The notes under the pieces: model-generated | Database searches by the model: none | What the model saw: only the letters and a program-made list of their open reading frames with translations | Told to the model about the DNA's origin: nothing | Position numbers and translations under genes: made by a program | Shown: piece by piece, positions 48,864 through 57,158 of the stretch | How positions within the stretch are numbered: position 1 is the first letter of the stretch | Layout of the letters: each line of letters starts with the position of its first letter | Assembly (NCBI GenBank): GCA_050305405.1 | Contig: JBNLFG010000006.1 | Span: forward strand, 124,001-188,000 | DNA: 64,000 nucleotides | Reading direction: 5' to 3' | Source: Desulfolinea sp050305405 | GTDB lineage: Bacteria > Chloroflexota > Anaerolineae > Anaerolineales > Villigracilaceae

Positions 48864-48911
48864 GAATCAACAAAGACGCACGAAGAAAGACAAAGTTGTA
48901 TAAAAACGAAA

Positions 48912-48944
48912 AGAAGCCGAGTATTTTCAAAATACTCGGCTTCT
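48912..48944. terminator. Bidirectional terminator
   Basis: AGAAGCCGAGTATTTT, C, and its exact complement: 16-bp arms between convergent genes. Confidence 0.85.
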
Positions 48945-48965
48945 CCATTTTAGAGCAATCGGGGC

Positions 48966-49727
48966 TCAGCGCACTTTCTTGAAGCGTATCAAAACAAGGT
49001 TTTGATTACATTCACCGGATGTGCTGAAATAGATTTTGTCAGATAGGGGCAGACTAGCTTGGTCAAGTAGTTGGATATACATGGTCTGACTTGAAGGCAA
49101 TGGGGCCTCGCCCAACTTGAATTCAAACCCTGAACGCCCATACTCTTGGTTTAAACCACTAACGGTAACTTGGTCTACTGTGCTACCTATGAGCGTCCCT
49201 CCTACTCGAATAACCACGCCGATCAGCGGGCTTTTGTCCATATCTTCCACTGTCCCACCGATGCCGAGCCAGTTACAGCCTGTGTCGGGATGAATAATAG
49301 TGCTATCTATATTCTGAATCTCAGCTTCGAAGGGCATCCCCGGGGTTGCTGTTGGTGTGGGTGGTTCTTCGGTAGCTGTTGGCTCAAAGAGAACGATTGG
49401 CGTGTTGGTTGGAATTGGTGTAAAGGTCGGTCGCAGTGTTTGGGTGATGGTCGGTTGGATGGTGGGAGTTGGTGTCCACAAGGTATCCAATTGCTGCGGG
49501 GTGATCGTCGCGGTTGGGATGATGATCGGTGGGATCGGCGTAGCCGGGGGCAGCGGGTTCAGCGCAGTAAAGGGGTTGATGAAGACCAGCATAAAATATC
49601 CGCCCAAGCAGATCGTCCCCAGCAAAAGCAGGATCGAGAAAATATCCAATGTATCAAGACTGATACTTTTCTTCGCAGGTGCTTCTTCTTCGCGGAACAT
49701 GTCGTCGTTATAGTCAAAATCTGCCAT
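48966..49727 (-). CDS. Membrane-anchored protein with Pro/Thr linker and beta domain
   Basis: This 253-residue protein has an acidic cytoplasmic start (ADFDYNDDMFREEE) and one membrane segment (FSILLLLGTICLGGYFMLVF). A long Pro/Thr linker (about 60-130; TPTPTIQPTITQTLRPTFTP) leads to an extracellular beta-sandwich-like domain (about 135-250) with two Cys. The linker style is shared with the TPR proteins at 57159-59785. The family is not recognised. ATG 49727 has GGAGAG upstream. The parvulin gene precedes it by 27 bp. Confidence 0.75.
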   Translation of the reverse strand: MADFDYNDDMFREEEAPAKKSISLDTLDIFSILLLLGTICLGGYFMLVFINPFTALNPLPPATPIPPIIIPTATITPQQLDTLWTPTPTIQPTITQTLRPTFTPIPTNTPIVLFEPTATEEPPTPTATPGMPFEAEIQNIDSTIIHPDTGCNWLGIGGTVEDMDKSPLIGVVIRVGGTLIGSTVDQVTVSGLNQEYGRSGFEFKLGEAPLPSSQTMYIQLLDQASLPLSDKIYFSTSGECNQNLVLIRFKKVR

Positions 49728-49754
49728 AGAAAACTCTCCATCCAACTACTGGAT

Positions 49755-50654
49755 TTATTGCTCTATTGTACTCGCTTCACGCTTTGCTTGCAGCCAATTC
49801 AACAAGGCTTTTTCCTGCAAACTGAGCAGGGCGTCCGGTGAAAGCGGGCGACTGTCTGTGTGCTCTAAAACCATGATGATATGAAAGCCAACATCTGTTT
49901 CGATAATATCGCTTGGAACGTTCACTGCCAAAGAAAAAGCGGCATCTTCAATTTTTGGCTCAAGCAAATAGCCGCGTGGGAACCAGCCCAACTCGCCATT
50001 TGTTTTTTGATCATAAGCGCTAGCCAGCTCTCCAAAATCGGCTCCCGCAGTCAGTTTTGCCTGAACATCTTCAGCGGTCTCACGATTATAGAGCAAAATC
50101 TGCTGTGCGTGTACCTGTTCGGCAGTACCAGACAAATTTGTAAGGATACTGTCACGCATCCAAGCTGCTTCTGCTGCGCGTTTCAGGGATGAACGGAACG
50201 ATTCGCTCGTGTACCCATGGCTTGCCAGCCAAGTGGATAGGGCTTCCTCGCCCCCGACATCAGCCGCCAAAGTGGTGATCCGAGCATCCAGTTCGGCATC
50301 CTCGAGCAGATAACCTGCTTCGTGCGCACCTTGTGCGAGCAACGTCTGGTTGATCAAATCGTTCAAAACCTGTGTGCTGGCATCTTCAGCAGAGATAGTT
50401 TTACCTAATGCGGTCTGTGCTTCCTGAAAGCGCGCCAATTCCGCATTGAACTCGTCAAGCGGGATCACTTCGCCATTCACTGTCGCGGCGGCGGGGACGG
50501 GAGTCGCTGTGGGCGGGGCAGATGTCGCTGTAGCGGGAGCAAGTGTCGGGCTGGGAGCGATCGTGGGATCCGCTCCACAGGCGGTTAATATCAGGGTGAT
50601 GGAAATTGCCAACAAAGGGAGGCAAGTTCGGTGTTTTATTATTTGGTTTAACAT
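49755..50654 (-). CDS. Peptidyl-prolyl isomerase lipoprotein, SurA/PrsA-like
   Basis: This 299-residue protein has a lipoprotein signal ending LILTACG, a Pro/Ala/Thr linker, a SurA-N-like helical chaperone domain (about 60-185) and a parvulin domain. The parvulin domain runs from VHAQQILL through FGELASAYDQKTNGELGWFP and ends with FSLAVNVPSDIIETDVGFHI. It would help fold exported proteins outside the membrane. ATG 50654 is only 7 nt after TATAAT on the minus strand and lacks a ribosome site. The anchored beta-domain gene follows in the same operon. Confidence 0.88.
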   Translation of the reverse strand: MLNQIIKHRTCLPLLAISITLILTACGADPTIAPSPTLAPATATSAPPTATPVPAAATVNGEVIPLDEFNAELARFQEAQTALGKTISAEDASTQVLNDLINQTLLAQGAHEAGYLLEDAELDARITTLAADVGGEEALSTWLASHGYTSESFRSSLKRAAEAAWMRDSILTNLSGTAEQVHAQQILLYNRETAEDVQAKLTAGADFGELASAYDQKTNGELGWFPRGYLLEPKIEDAAFSLAVNVPSDIIETDVGFHIIMVLEHTDSRPLSPDALLSLQEKALLNWLQAKREASTIEQ

Positions 50655-50661
50655 CGGGCGA

Positions 50662-50667
50662 ATTATA
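50662..50667 (-). promoter_or_regulatory. -10 element 7 nt before start codon
   Basis: TATAAT on the minus strand, then TCGCCCG and ATG 50654. No Shine-Dalgarno, so likely a leaderless mRNA. Confidence 0.55.
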
Positions 50668-50670
50668 CCC

Positions 50671-50734
50671 CAGCCCCCCTCAGTCCCCCCAATTTCTACG
50701 AAATTGGGGGGATGTCCGATAGGACAGGGGGCAA
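50671..50734. repeat. GC-rich intergenic repeat family R2, copy 3
   Basis: It has CCCCCCTCAGTCCCCCCAAT, ATTGGGGGGATGTCC and GGACAGGGGGC. It has the same order of elements as 31527-31590. Confidence 0.6.
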
Positions 50735-50769
50735 TAAAAAATGCAACGCACTTCAAAAGTGCGTTGCAT
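50735..50769 (-). terminator. Terminator of groES-groEL
   Basis: ATGCAACGCACTT and AAGTGCGTTGCAT pair around CAA; the A6 run is the T-tail on the minus strand. Confidence 0.88.
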
Positions 50770-50797
50770 TTGGAAATCAGCGATTGTGCTGTACGGT

Positions 50798-52432
50798 TTA
50801 GTACATGCCGCCCATGCCGCCACCGGGGGGCATAGCGGGAGCTGCAGGTGCTTCTTCGGGCACGTCGGTGATGAGCGCTTCGGTGGTCAGGATCATCGCG
50901 GCGATGGAAGCAGCGTTCTCTAGAGCGCCACGTGTAACCTTGGCGGGGTCGATGACACCGGCTTTGATCATGTCGACATATTCGTCGGTGATGACGTTGT
51001 AGCCAATCTTGGAATCATCTGCGCGGCGGACGGTATCGACGATGACGGAGCCGTCTTTGCCTGCGTTTTCAGCGATCTTGCGCATCGGGACGGAGAGCGA
51101 TTTGGCAACGATGTTGATGCCGGTCTGCTCGTCGTCGTTGTCGCCTTTCAGGTCAGCGAGAACGGCGGAAGCGTTGATGAGGGCTACACCACCACCAGGA
51201 ACGATACCTTCTTCAACTGCCGCGCGGGTAGCGGAGAGGGCGTCTTCAACGCGGTGTTTCTTCTCTTTGAGTTCGGTCTCGGTGGCTGCGCCAACACGGA
51301 TGATGGCAACGCCGCCGGAGAGTTTGGCAAGACGTTCTTGCAGTTTTTCGCTGTCGTAATCGCTGGTGCTCTTTTCGATCTCAACACGGATCTGTTCAAC
51401 GCGGCCTTTGATCTGGTCGCTGTCGCCTTTGCCGCTGACGATGGTGGTGTTCTCTTTATCGGAGACAACCTTCTCGGCGCGACCGAGGTCTTCGAGGGTA
51501 GCGGTTTCGAGCTTGCCACCGGTCTCTTCAGAGATGACGGTACCACCGGTCAGGATGGCGATGTCGTGCATCATGGCTTTGCGGCGATCACCAAATCCAG
51601 GGGCTTTGACAGCCAAAACGTTGAGCATACCGCGCAGTTTGTTGAGCACGAGGGTGGCAAGAGCTTCGCCGTCGATGTCTTCAGCGAGGATGACGAGTTC
51701 ACGTTTGCCAACCTGGATCAGTTTTTCGAGCAACGGGACCAAGTCCTGTGCCGAGGAGATTTTCTTTTCATGGATCAGGATGTAAGGTTCTTCGATCACG
51801 GCTTCCATGCTGTCGGAGTCAGTGATGAAGTAGGGGGAGAGGTAGCCACGGTCGAACTGCATACCTTCAACATATTCGGTCTCGAACTGCAAACCCTTGG
51901 ACTCTTCAACGGTGATAACGCCGTCGTTACCGACTTTATCCATCACGTCGGCGATCAATTCACCGATCATGCGATCCTGTGCAGAGATGGAAGCTACGTT
52001 GGCGATCTCTTCTTTCGAGGAAAGCTCGATAGCGAGGTCGCTAATCTTTGCAGCAACAGCGTGGGATGCTTTTTCGATACCACGTTTCAGGAGCATCGCG
52101 TTTGAGCCAGCAGCGAGGGTCTTCAAACCTTCGGTGACAATGGCGTGTGCCAAAACGGTGGATGTGGTCGTGCCATCACCAGCAATATCGTTGGTTTTGG
52201 TGGCGGCTTCCTTGAGAAGCTGCGCGCCCATATTCTGGAAAGGGTCTTCGAGTTCGATCTCTTTCGCAACGGTCACACCATCGTGGGTAACGGTGGGGGA
52301 GCCGAATTTGCGGTCGAGGGCAACGTTGCGCCCTTTGGGTCCAAGCGTCGTCGAAACGGCGTTGGCGAGCACATCGATGCCTTCTTTAAGGCTGCGGCGT
52401 GCTTCTTCTGCAAAAATTAATTGTTTAGCCAT
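50798..52432 (-). CDS. groL: Chaperonin GroEL (60 kDa)
   Basis: This 544-residue chaperonin forms a double ring that folds proteins in the cytoplasm with ATP. It has TLGPKGRNV, GDGTTTSTVLAHAI (ATP site), and AAVEEGIVPGGG. The end is PGGGMGGMY, the typical flexible Gly-Met tail. Length is normal. It follows groES by 27 bp, with GGAGGATTGACCC before ATG. Heat control is by the CIRCE operator upstream of groES. Confidence 0.97.
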   Translation of the reverse strand: MAKQLIFAEEARRSLKEGIDVLANAVSTTLGPKGRNVALDRKFGSPTVTHDGVTVAKEIELEDPFQNMGAQLLKEAATKTNDIAGDGTTTSTVLAHAIVTEGLKTLAAGSNAMLLKRGIEKASHAVAAKISDLAIELSSKEEIANVASISAQDRMIGELIADVMDKVGNDGVITVEESKGLQFETEYVEGMQFDRGYLSPYFITDSDSMEAVIEEPYILIHEKKISSAQDLVPLLEKLIQVGKRELVILAEDIDGEALATLVLNKLRGMLNVLAVKAPGFGDRRKAMMHDIAILTGGTVISEETGGKLETATLEDLGRAEKVVSDKENTTIVSGKGDSDQIKGRVEQIRVEIEKSTSDYDSEKLQERLAKLSGGVAIIRVGAATETELKEKKHRVEDALSATRAAVEEGIVPGGGVALINASAVLADLKGDNDDEQTGINIVAKSLSVPMRKIAENAGKDGSVIVDTVRRADDSKIGYNVITDEYVDMIKAGVIDPAKVTRGALENAASIAAMILTTEALITDVPEEAPAAPAMPPGGGMGGMY

Positions 52433-52459
52433 GGGTCAATCCTCCAAAAAAGAATTTAA

Positions 52460-52750
52460 TTAGTTTTCTATGATGGCGAAGATCTCTTCTTCGCGCAGGA
52501 TCAGTAAGGTTTTGCCGTCATGCTTGAGCGTGGAGCCGCCGTAACGAGAGAAAACGATCTCGTCGCCAACTGAGACATCCAACGCCAGCCGTTTGCCCTC
52601 GGCATCCCGTAAACCGGGGCCCACCGCGATAACGATCCCCTGTTGGGGTTCTTCCTTCGCCGTTTCAGGCAAAGCGATCCCGCCAGCCGAAAGGTTGTCT
52701 TTCTCAATCGGCTCGACGATCACACGGTCATTCAAGGGTTTCAGGCTCAT
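52460..52750 (-). CDS. groS: Co-chaperonin GroES
   Basis: This 96-residue lid of the GroEL chamber starts SLKPLNDRVIVEPIE. It has a mobile loop NLSAGGIALPETAKEEPQQG and the end GKTLLILREEEIFAIIE. First gene of the groESL operon. Its promoter (TTGACG-17-TATCAT) and CIRCE are directly upstream. Confidence 0.97.
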   Translation of the reverse strand: MSLKPLNDRVIVEPIEKDNLSAGGIALPETAKEEPQQGIVIAVGPGLRDAEGKRLALDVSVGDEIVFSRYGGSTLKHDGKTLLILREEEIFAIIEN

Positions 52751-52775
52751 ATTTGGCTAGCATCCTTACAAGGTT

Positions 52776-52802
52776 TTAGCACCCTAACCATCAGAGTGCT
52801 AA
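52776..52802 (-). promoter_or_regulatory. CIRCE operator (HrcA binding site)
   Basis: TTAGCACCC, 9 nt, GAGTGCTAA. It matches the CIRCE consensus TTAGCACTC-N9-GAGTGCTAA in 17 of 18 arm bases. It lies between the promoter and groES, where HrcA represses heat-shock transcription. hrcA itself is not in the window. Confidence 0.95.
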
Positions 52803-52813
52803 AGAGTGCCCGA

Positions 52814-52842
52814 ATGATACTTGCCCCACTATCGAGCGTCAA
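52814..52842 (-). promoter_or_regulatory. groESL promoter
   Basis: On the minus strand TTGACG (52842-52837), a 17-nt spacer and TATCAT (52819-52814), just upstream of CIRCE. Confidence 0.8.
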
Positions 52843-52893
52843 GGGATGTTAACCAACTCTTACAAAGTTCTGATATTGGGATAGGAGATAGAC

Positions 52894-52926
52894 AGACTAC
52901 AAAAGTCTTCAAGACTTTTGTAGTCT
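52894..52926. repeat. 33-bp perfect palindrome, family R3, copy 2
   Basis: Exact copy of 39420-39452. It lies between the groESL promoter and the UspA gene. Confidence 0.88.
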
Positions 52927-53093
52927 GAGCGGTTCGCTCGTGGGTTTTGGCTTGGTTCCGTTTGTTAGCTTATGCCTGAAAAAAAACATGTCTTATCCCC
53001 CCTCTCCCAACATCTCCAAAATACCTGAAGGGCACTCGTGCGACGAAAAGATGTCGAACTTAGGGGAGGAGCAAACTGATTACAGAAAATTGT

Positions 53094-53555
53094 TTACTGC
53101 TGTTCCCCAACCACCAGCACTTCCACCTCGCCGACCTCAGCAAGCTCATTTGCAAACTTCAACAACTCTGAATCTTCAAAAACATTCGAGCCCGGGCTGC
53201 GGATGGGGCGTCCGATGATGAGCACCTTTGCCTGTGTCTCGATGGCTGCCTGCCGCAATTGTTTGACGATATTCCCCTCGCGGATGATCGTTTCCACTTC
53301 TTTCACACCGCGTCTTTCGGCACGGTCTTTCAGGATTTCCATGGCGAAATCAGCCATCTCGTAGAGTGCCTGATAGACGCTCTTCATGCGTGTTCCCATC
53401 ATGGATTGGTTGAGAAACTCCGCATCCATGACGTGGAAGAAGACGAGGCGTGCATCCATTTCGAGGGCGAGATCGATCGCTTTGGTGACGGTGTCTTTGC
53501 TTTCTTTGCCGCCACGTACGAGGCAGAGGATGTAGGGGGAGGAAGTTGAAGTCAT
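53094..53555 (-). CDS. Universal stress protein A family protein
   Basis: This 153-residue protein starts PYILCLVRGGKESKDTVTKA and has VLIIGRPIRSPGSNVF, a partial match to the G-x2-G-x9-G-S/T nucleotide motif of UspA. A helix-rich middle holds MDARLVFFHVMDAEF. It resembles the UspA encoded just beyond the permease gene. Ribosome site AAAGGAAAGAAAA. It is the third gene of a UspA-permease-UspA set, 188 bp after the permease. Confidence 0.85.
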   Translation of the reverse strand: MTSTSSPYILCLVRGGKESKDTVTKAIDLALEMDARLVFFHVMDAEFLNQSMMGTRMKSVYQALYEMADFAMEILKDRAERRGVKEVETIIREGNIVKQLRQAAIETQAKVLIIGRPIRSPGSNVFEDSELLKFANELAEVGEVEVLVVGEQQ

Positions 53556-53582
53556 TTTTCTTTCCTTTGCAAATTACAGTTC

Positions 53583-53606
53583 CTGAGCCCTTCGACAAGC
53601 TCAGGA
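53583..53606. repeat. Short palindrome CCTGAGCCCTTCGACAAGCTCAGG
   Basis: CCTGAGC and GCTCAGG arms around CCTTCGACAA. A word of this kind is common in intergenic repeats of many bacteria; the related CCCTTCGACTGCGCTC follows at 53642. Confidence 0.5.
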
Positions 53607-53743
53607 TAAACGTAGATGAAGGACGGAGTACAGTGAAATCGCCCTTCGACTGCGCTCTTCCCTTCGGTCATGGCTCCGCTCAGGGACTGGATAGATGTTT
53701 TTAAACGGAATCAAGTTCAAATTGAGAGCGTCCCGCACGCATC

Positions 53744-55444
53744 CTAAAAACGGATCAGCAGCCAAATTGTCGCAATCATCAGGGTGATGATGAGGGCTGG
53801 GAATCCCTTTTTCATAAAATAGAGATATGAGATGCTGTAGCCTGCGCGTTCGGCAATGCCCGCTGTGACGAGGTTTGCGGAGGCGCCGATCAGTGAGCCG
53901 TTGCCGCCCATCGCCGAGCCGACGGAGAGGCAGTAGAAGAGCACTTTCGTTTCTGCGCCGGGGATGGTGGCGGTTAGGAAGCCGACCACGGGCAGCATGG
54001 CGGCGGTGAAGGGGATGTTGGCGATGACGGTGGACAGGATGCCGCCGAGCCAAATAATGAGGATCATGGCGAGAATCAGGTTCTCGCCGACGAGTTTGCC
54101 GATCCAATCGGCGATCAGGCTGATGAGCCCGACCTCCTGCACTGCACCGACGACGACGAACAAGCTGATGAAGAAGACGAGCGTTGTCCAGTCGACGGCT
54201 TCGATCATCTCTTCGATGTCGGGCTTGATCCAGACCATCAGGGCGGTCGCGCCGATCAGGGCGGTGACCGAGGGCAGCAGTTCGATATGTTCGCCAAAGA
54301 CGAAGAGCAGGATCATGCCAAGCCCGATCCAGCCTGCCTTTTTAAGATTTTCGGGGGCGGTGATCTGCCCGCGCTCTTCAAGGCGTTCGAGCATTTTTTC
54401 AGGGATTTCACCAGCGGCGCGGTAATCTTTTCGGTAGACGTAGAGGCTATAACCGATCAGTCCAGCCATAGAAAGCAGTACACCGGGCGTCAGGTTGATA
54501 AGAAATTCGCTAAAGGAGATATTGCCGTACGAGCCGATCAGGATATTGGTGGGTGTGCCGACGAGTGTACTGATACCGACCACGTTCGAGGCGAAGACTT
54601 CGGGCATCAGCAGGGCAAGCGGATTGATGCCCAACGCAATCGCGATCTGGATGGTGATGGGTGTCATCAGGAGCATGGTGGTGACATTGTCGAGGAAGGC
54701 GGAGGCAATGCCTGTCACAAACATCAGGATGACGAGCAAAAGCCAAACTCGTCCGCCCGAAAATTTATAGGATTGGAACGCCAACCATTGGAAGATGCCT
54801 GTGCGCTCGACAACGGCGATGACGATCATCATGCCCATGATCAGGAAGATCACATTCCAGTCGACGTAACTGAGCGAACGCTCGAACTGGAAGATGAAGA
54901 GTTTTTCGCTCAACGGTTCGCCGAGGTAACTAATGGCGAAGACCAGCGACATGCCCAAGAGCGCCGCGAGCGTATTATGTAAATGTCCCGCTGCGATGAC
55001 CACCAGCATTGCGATAAAGATGGCGGTCACAATCCAAAAGACGGGGCCGATGCGGCGGGTGAGGGTCAGGGGCGGGAGCGTGACCGTCCCGCCTTTTTGG
55101 ATCTGCGCAATTTCCTGAGGGAAAAGGTCGATTTTCTGTTCGGCAAAATGCGCACGCTGAAAATCAAGCGAAAGAGTCTCAAAATCGCTTTTTTCGAGAT
55201 GCAAAATGAATGTGCCATCGGGCTGCGAGAGCGTTCTGCCAATTTCTTCTTCGCCTGCCAGCGCAACAATTTCCACGCCCTCGACAGGGGAGTTTTGCCC
55301 ATCCAGAATTTCGCCGAGGATCAGGCGTGTGAAATCATCTTCTTGCGCATGGGTTTTGGCAGGTTGTGATGATGAGGTCGTGAAGAACGCCCCCAGAAGA
55401 ACCAGAAGAAAAAGAAGACGGCGGACAAAAGCGTGTGCTCTCAC
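53744..55444 (-). CDS. ArsB/NhaD-type ion permease with N-terminal extracytoplasmic beta domain
   Basis: This 566-residue protein starts at GTG 55444, which overlaps the previous UspA stop (GTGA). Residues 1-33 look like a signal peptide. Residues about 38-125 form a carboxypeptidase-regulatory-like beta domain (GEILDGQNSPVEGVEIVAL, PDGTFILHL). The rest is an ion-transporter fold of 11-12 segments with DNVTTMLLMTP and its pair GGNGSLIGASANLVTAG, as in ArsB, NhaD and SLC13 proteins. It could move Na+/H+, arsenite or dicarboxylate. The added beta domain is unusual. UspA genes lie on both sides. Confidence 0.85.
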   Translation of the reverse strand: MRAHAFVRRLLFLLVLLGAFFTTSSSQPAKTHAQEDDFTRLILGEILDGQNSPVEGVEIVALAGEEEIGRTLSQPDGTFILHLEKSDFETLSLDFQRAHFAEQKIDLFPQEIAQIQKGGTVTLPPLTLTRRIGPVFWIVTAIFIAMLVVIAAGHLHNTLAALLGMSLVFAISYLGEPLSEKLFIFQFERSLSYVDWNVIFLIMGMMIVIAVVERTGIFQWLAFQSYKFSGGRVWLLLVILMFVTGIASAFLDNVTTMLLMTPITIQIAIALGINPLALLMPEVFASNVVGISTLVGTPTNILIGSYGNISFSEFLINLTPGVLLSMAGLIGYSLYVYRKDYRAAGEIPEKMLERLEERGQITAPENLKKAGWIGLGMILLFVFGEHIELLPSVTALIGATALMVWIKPDIEEMIEAVDWTTLVFFISLFVVVGAVQEVGLISLIADWIGKLVGENLILAMILIIWLGGILSTVIANIPFTAAMLPVVGFLTATIPGAETKVLFYCLSVGSAMGGNGSLIGASANLVTAGIAERAGYSISYLYFMKKGFPALIITLMIATIWLLIRF

Positions 55445-55878
55445 TGATTTCTCTCCGCAAAAAGAACCTCAGCGCCTGTCTTTTCGGTGATGATTTCAGC
55501 AAAAGAATGCAGGCGGTCATGTGTGAAGACATTCGTTTTTTCTTCTTTTGGCTTCCCTAGAATCACATAGTTGGCGCTCACTTCCAAACCCAGAGCAACG
55601 ATCTCTTTGCTCACATCGCCATGCCGTACAATGCCGTGGGCGGTCACGCCCTCGCGCTCAGCTTGAGTCTGCGTCGCCAGCAAAATAAACTCGCCCATCT
55701 CGACCATCTCTTCAGAAATGGTCTGCAAGCGCGAACTATTGGTGGACGCTAAGAAGTCTAGATCAACGATATACAAAAAGTAGATCGGTAGATCATATTT
55801 TTTCGCCGTTTCGATAGCTAATGAGATTGTGGGTTGACTAGCGGGACCCCCGCGGATGGCACATAAAATCCCAGACAT
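55441..55878 (-). CDS. Universal stress protein A family protein
   Basis: This 145-residue protein begins SGILCAIRGGPASQPTISLA, with YFLYIVDLDFL and a late segment VILGKPKEEKTNVF where the family G-S nucleotide residues are only partly kept. Its TGA stop overlaps the permease start GTG by 4 bp, so the two are translationally coupled. Being tied to a transporter suggests that it regulates it, as UspA domains do in some KdpD and antiporter proteins. Good ribosome site AAGGAGGCGTC. Confidence 0.85.
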   Translation of the reverse strand: MSGILCAIRGGPASQPTISLAIETAKKYDLPIYFLYIVDLDFLASTNSSRLQTISEEMVEMGEFILLATQTQAEREGVTAHGIVRHGDVSKEIVALGLEVSANYVILGKPKEEKTNVFTHDRLHSFAEIITEKTGAEVLFAERNQ

Positions 55879-55942
55879 GACGCCTCCTTAAGGCAGAATA
55901 TGACGACACGATGCGCCTATTATAGGATATTTTGGAAAGAAA

Positions 55943-55964
55943 AACCCCGTTGAATAGCGGGGTT
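55943..55964 (-). terminator. Terminator of phosphotransferase gene
   Basis: AACCCCG and CGGGGTT around an 8-nt loop; T-run on the minus strand. Confidence 0.75.
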
Positions 55965-56047
55965 CGGATCGCTCTGGAATTTGGGCTTGCTCCCCTTTGT
56001 TGGCTGTGTGCCTGAAAAAAGCAGGTCACGTTAAAACGCTTGGCCTG

Positions 56048-57082
56048 CTAAAGTAATTCCTTACAATCTAAATCATCAAAGGTTAGAAAGCTTCTTTCCA
56101 AATGTGACCACCAGACGATTGGGGTTATCCCTCTTTGCCACTGCCAGACAGGGATGAAAAGATTCATGATCGCCGAATGACGATAATCGTCCCAGCAGTC
56201 TTCCCAAGCATAACTCTCGACACCATGATTATGCAGAGATTTGTGATAGCGTTGTAATAAGGGCTTTTCAAAGCGTGCTCGACGCTCAGGATACCAATGT
56301 AAACCGATCATATACGCCAAGTCATCTGTGCCTTTGCCAATATCCCACATACTCCAATCGAAGATACGGACGCGATCTGTTTCATTGCGTGGGTACATAA
56401 AATTCCAGAAATGAGCATCGCCGTGAACGAGCGTTAGGGCGTGTTTTGATCTTTGGGGCTGCCAAAAAATATTTGACGACGAAAGAATGTCTTCATAAAT
56501 TTTCTTCCGATGTGTGGATATTCGATCTCCCATAAAGTCAAGAAACTCGGGGAGCTTTTCAATTGCCAAATCAATACGGTTGAGCCAAGCATCTCCTGAA
56601 TCCAGTTTGTCCCGCAGGTCATTCTTCAAATTCGGATGCTGCCACCAAAAGGCGTGGAATTCTCCAATACAATCCATCGTTTTTTCGCAAGCGGGGAAAG
56701 ATGGCGCAATGGGCCATTGCGTTTGTGTATGTGTATCGCCCAAATCTTCCAGTAAAAAATACGACATCTCGGTTTCTTGGTTGTTGTGTACATGAAAGCA
56801 CTTTGGAATTGGCGGGGTTTGCATTCCTTTTGCAATCTCTTTGTAAAAGAACCACTCTTTTTCCCGCTTTGCAATTTTGAAGATCAAGGTCGCAGGCAGG
56901 TTGCCAACAGCATTCTCCGAGTAGGTAAAATTTAATCGAGTGATTTTGGGTGCGCTGAAAGGTGTGTCACCAAGCGGGAACTTTTGAACAGCAACGATGC
57001 TTCCCTTTTTCAAAATGTTACTTTCGTTGAAAATTTGTGTGAGCCAATCTGGTGTAACTTGATCTATGGATGATAAATCCAT
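56048..57082 (-). CDS. Aminoglycoside phosphotransferase/ecdysteroid kinase-like protein
   Basis: This 344-residue protein-kinase-fold enzyme has the ATP-site Lys in ATLIFKIAKREKEWFFYKEI, a hinge YFLLEDLGDTHTQ, the catalytic loop LVHGDAHFWNFMYP (Brenner-type H-G-D-x-x-x-x-N) and the DFG-like metal site RIFDWSMWDIG. Relatives phosphorylate choline, aminoglycosides or ecdysteroids. The length and the CWDDYRHSAIMNLF tail favour the ecdysteroid-kinase/DUF1679-like branch. The substrate is unknown. Ribosome site AAGGAGGGCAAG. It stands alone between terminators. Confidence 0.85.
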   Translation of the reverse strand: MDLSSIDQVTPDWLTQIFNESNILKKGSIVAVQKFPLGDTPFSAPKITRLNFTYSENAVGNLPATLIFKIAKREKEWFFYKEIAKGMQTPPIPKCFHVHNNQETEMSYFLLEDLGDTHTQTQWPIAPSFPACEKTMDCIGEFHAFWWQHPNLKNDLRDKLDSGDAWLNRIDLAIEKLPEFLDFMGDRISTHRKKIYEDILSSSNIFWQPQRSKHALTLVHGDAHFWNFMYPRNETDRVRIFDWSMWDIGKGTDDLAYMIGLHWYPERRARFEKPLLQRYHKSLHNHGVESYAWEDCWDDYRHSAIMNLFIPVWQWQRGITPIVWWSHLERSFLTFDDLDCKELL

Positions 57083-57107
57083 CTTGCCCTCCTTACGAGC
57101 AGATCAC

Positions 57108-57136
57108 GTATAAAACGTGACCTGCTTCTCTCTGCT
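57108..57136. repeat. Hairpin AGCAGATCACGT/ACGTGACCTGCT
   Basis: A 12-bp stem with one G-U and loop ATAAA lies after the TPR operon. A similar sequence, AGCAGGTCACGTTAAAACG, occurs at 56023. It may end transcription, though the T-run is missing. Confidence 0.5.
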
Positions 57137-57158
57137 TATCTCTTCTCTACTTTCTATC

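Noticed and set aside
49170..49841. 223-codon ORF opposite the Pro/Thr-linker protein
   Set aside because: Composition (Trp/Gly/Cys-rich) is that of a reverse reading of Pro/Thr codons; the minus-strand gene has start, anchor and linker.
51254..52105. 283-codon ORF opposite groEL, with several other long frames there
   Set aside because: Shadow of groEL; no family features or ribosome site.
53601..54107. 168-codon Arg/His-rich minus-strand ORF overlapping the permease gene
   Set aside because: Low-complexity shadow frame inside a well-supported permease.
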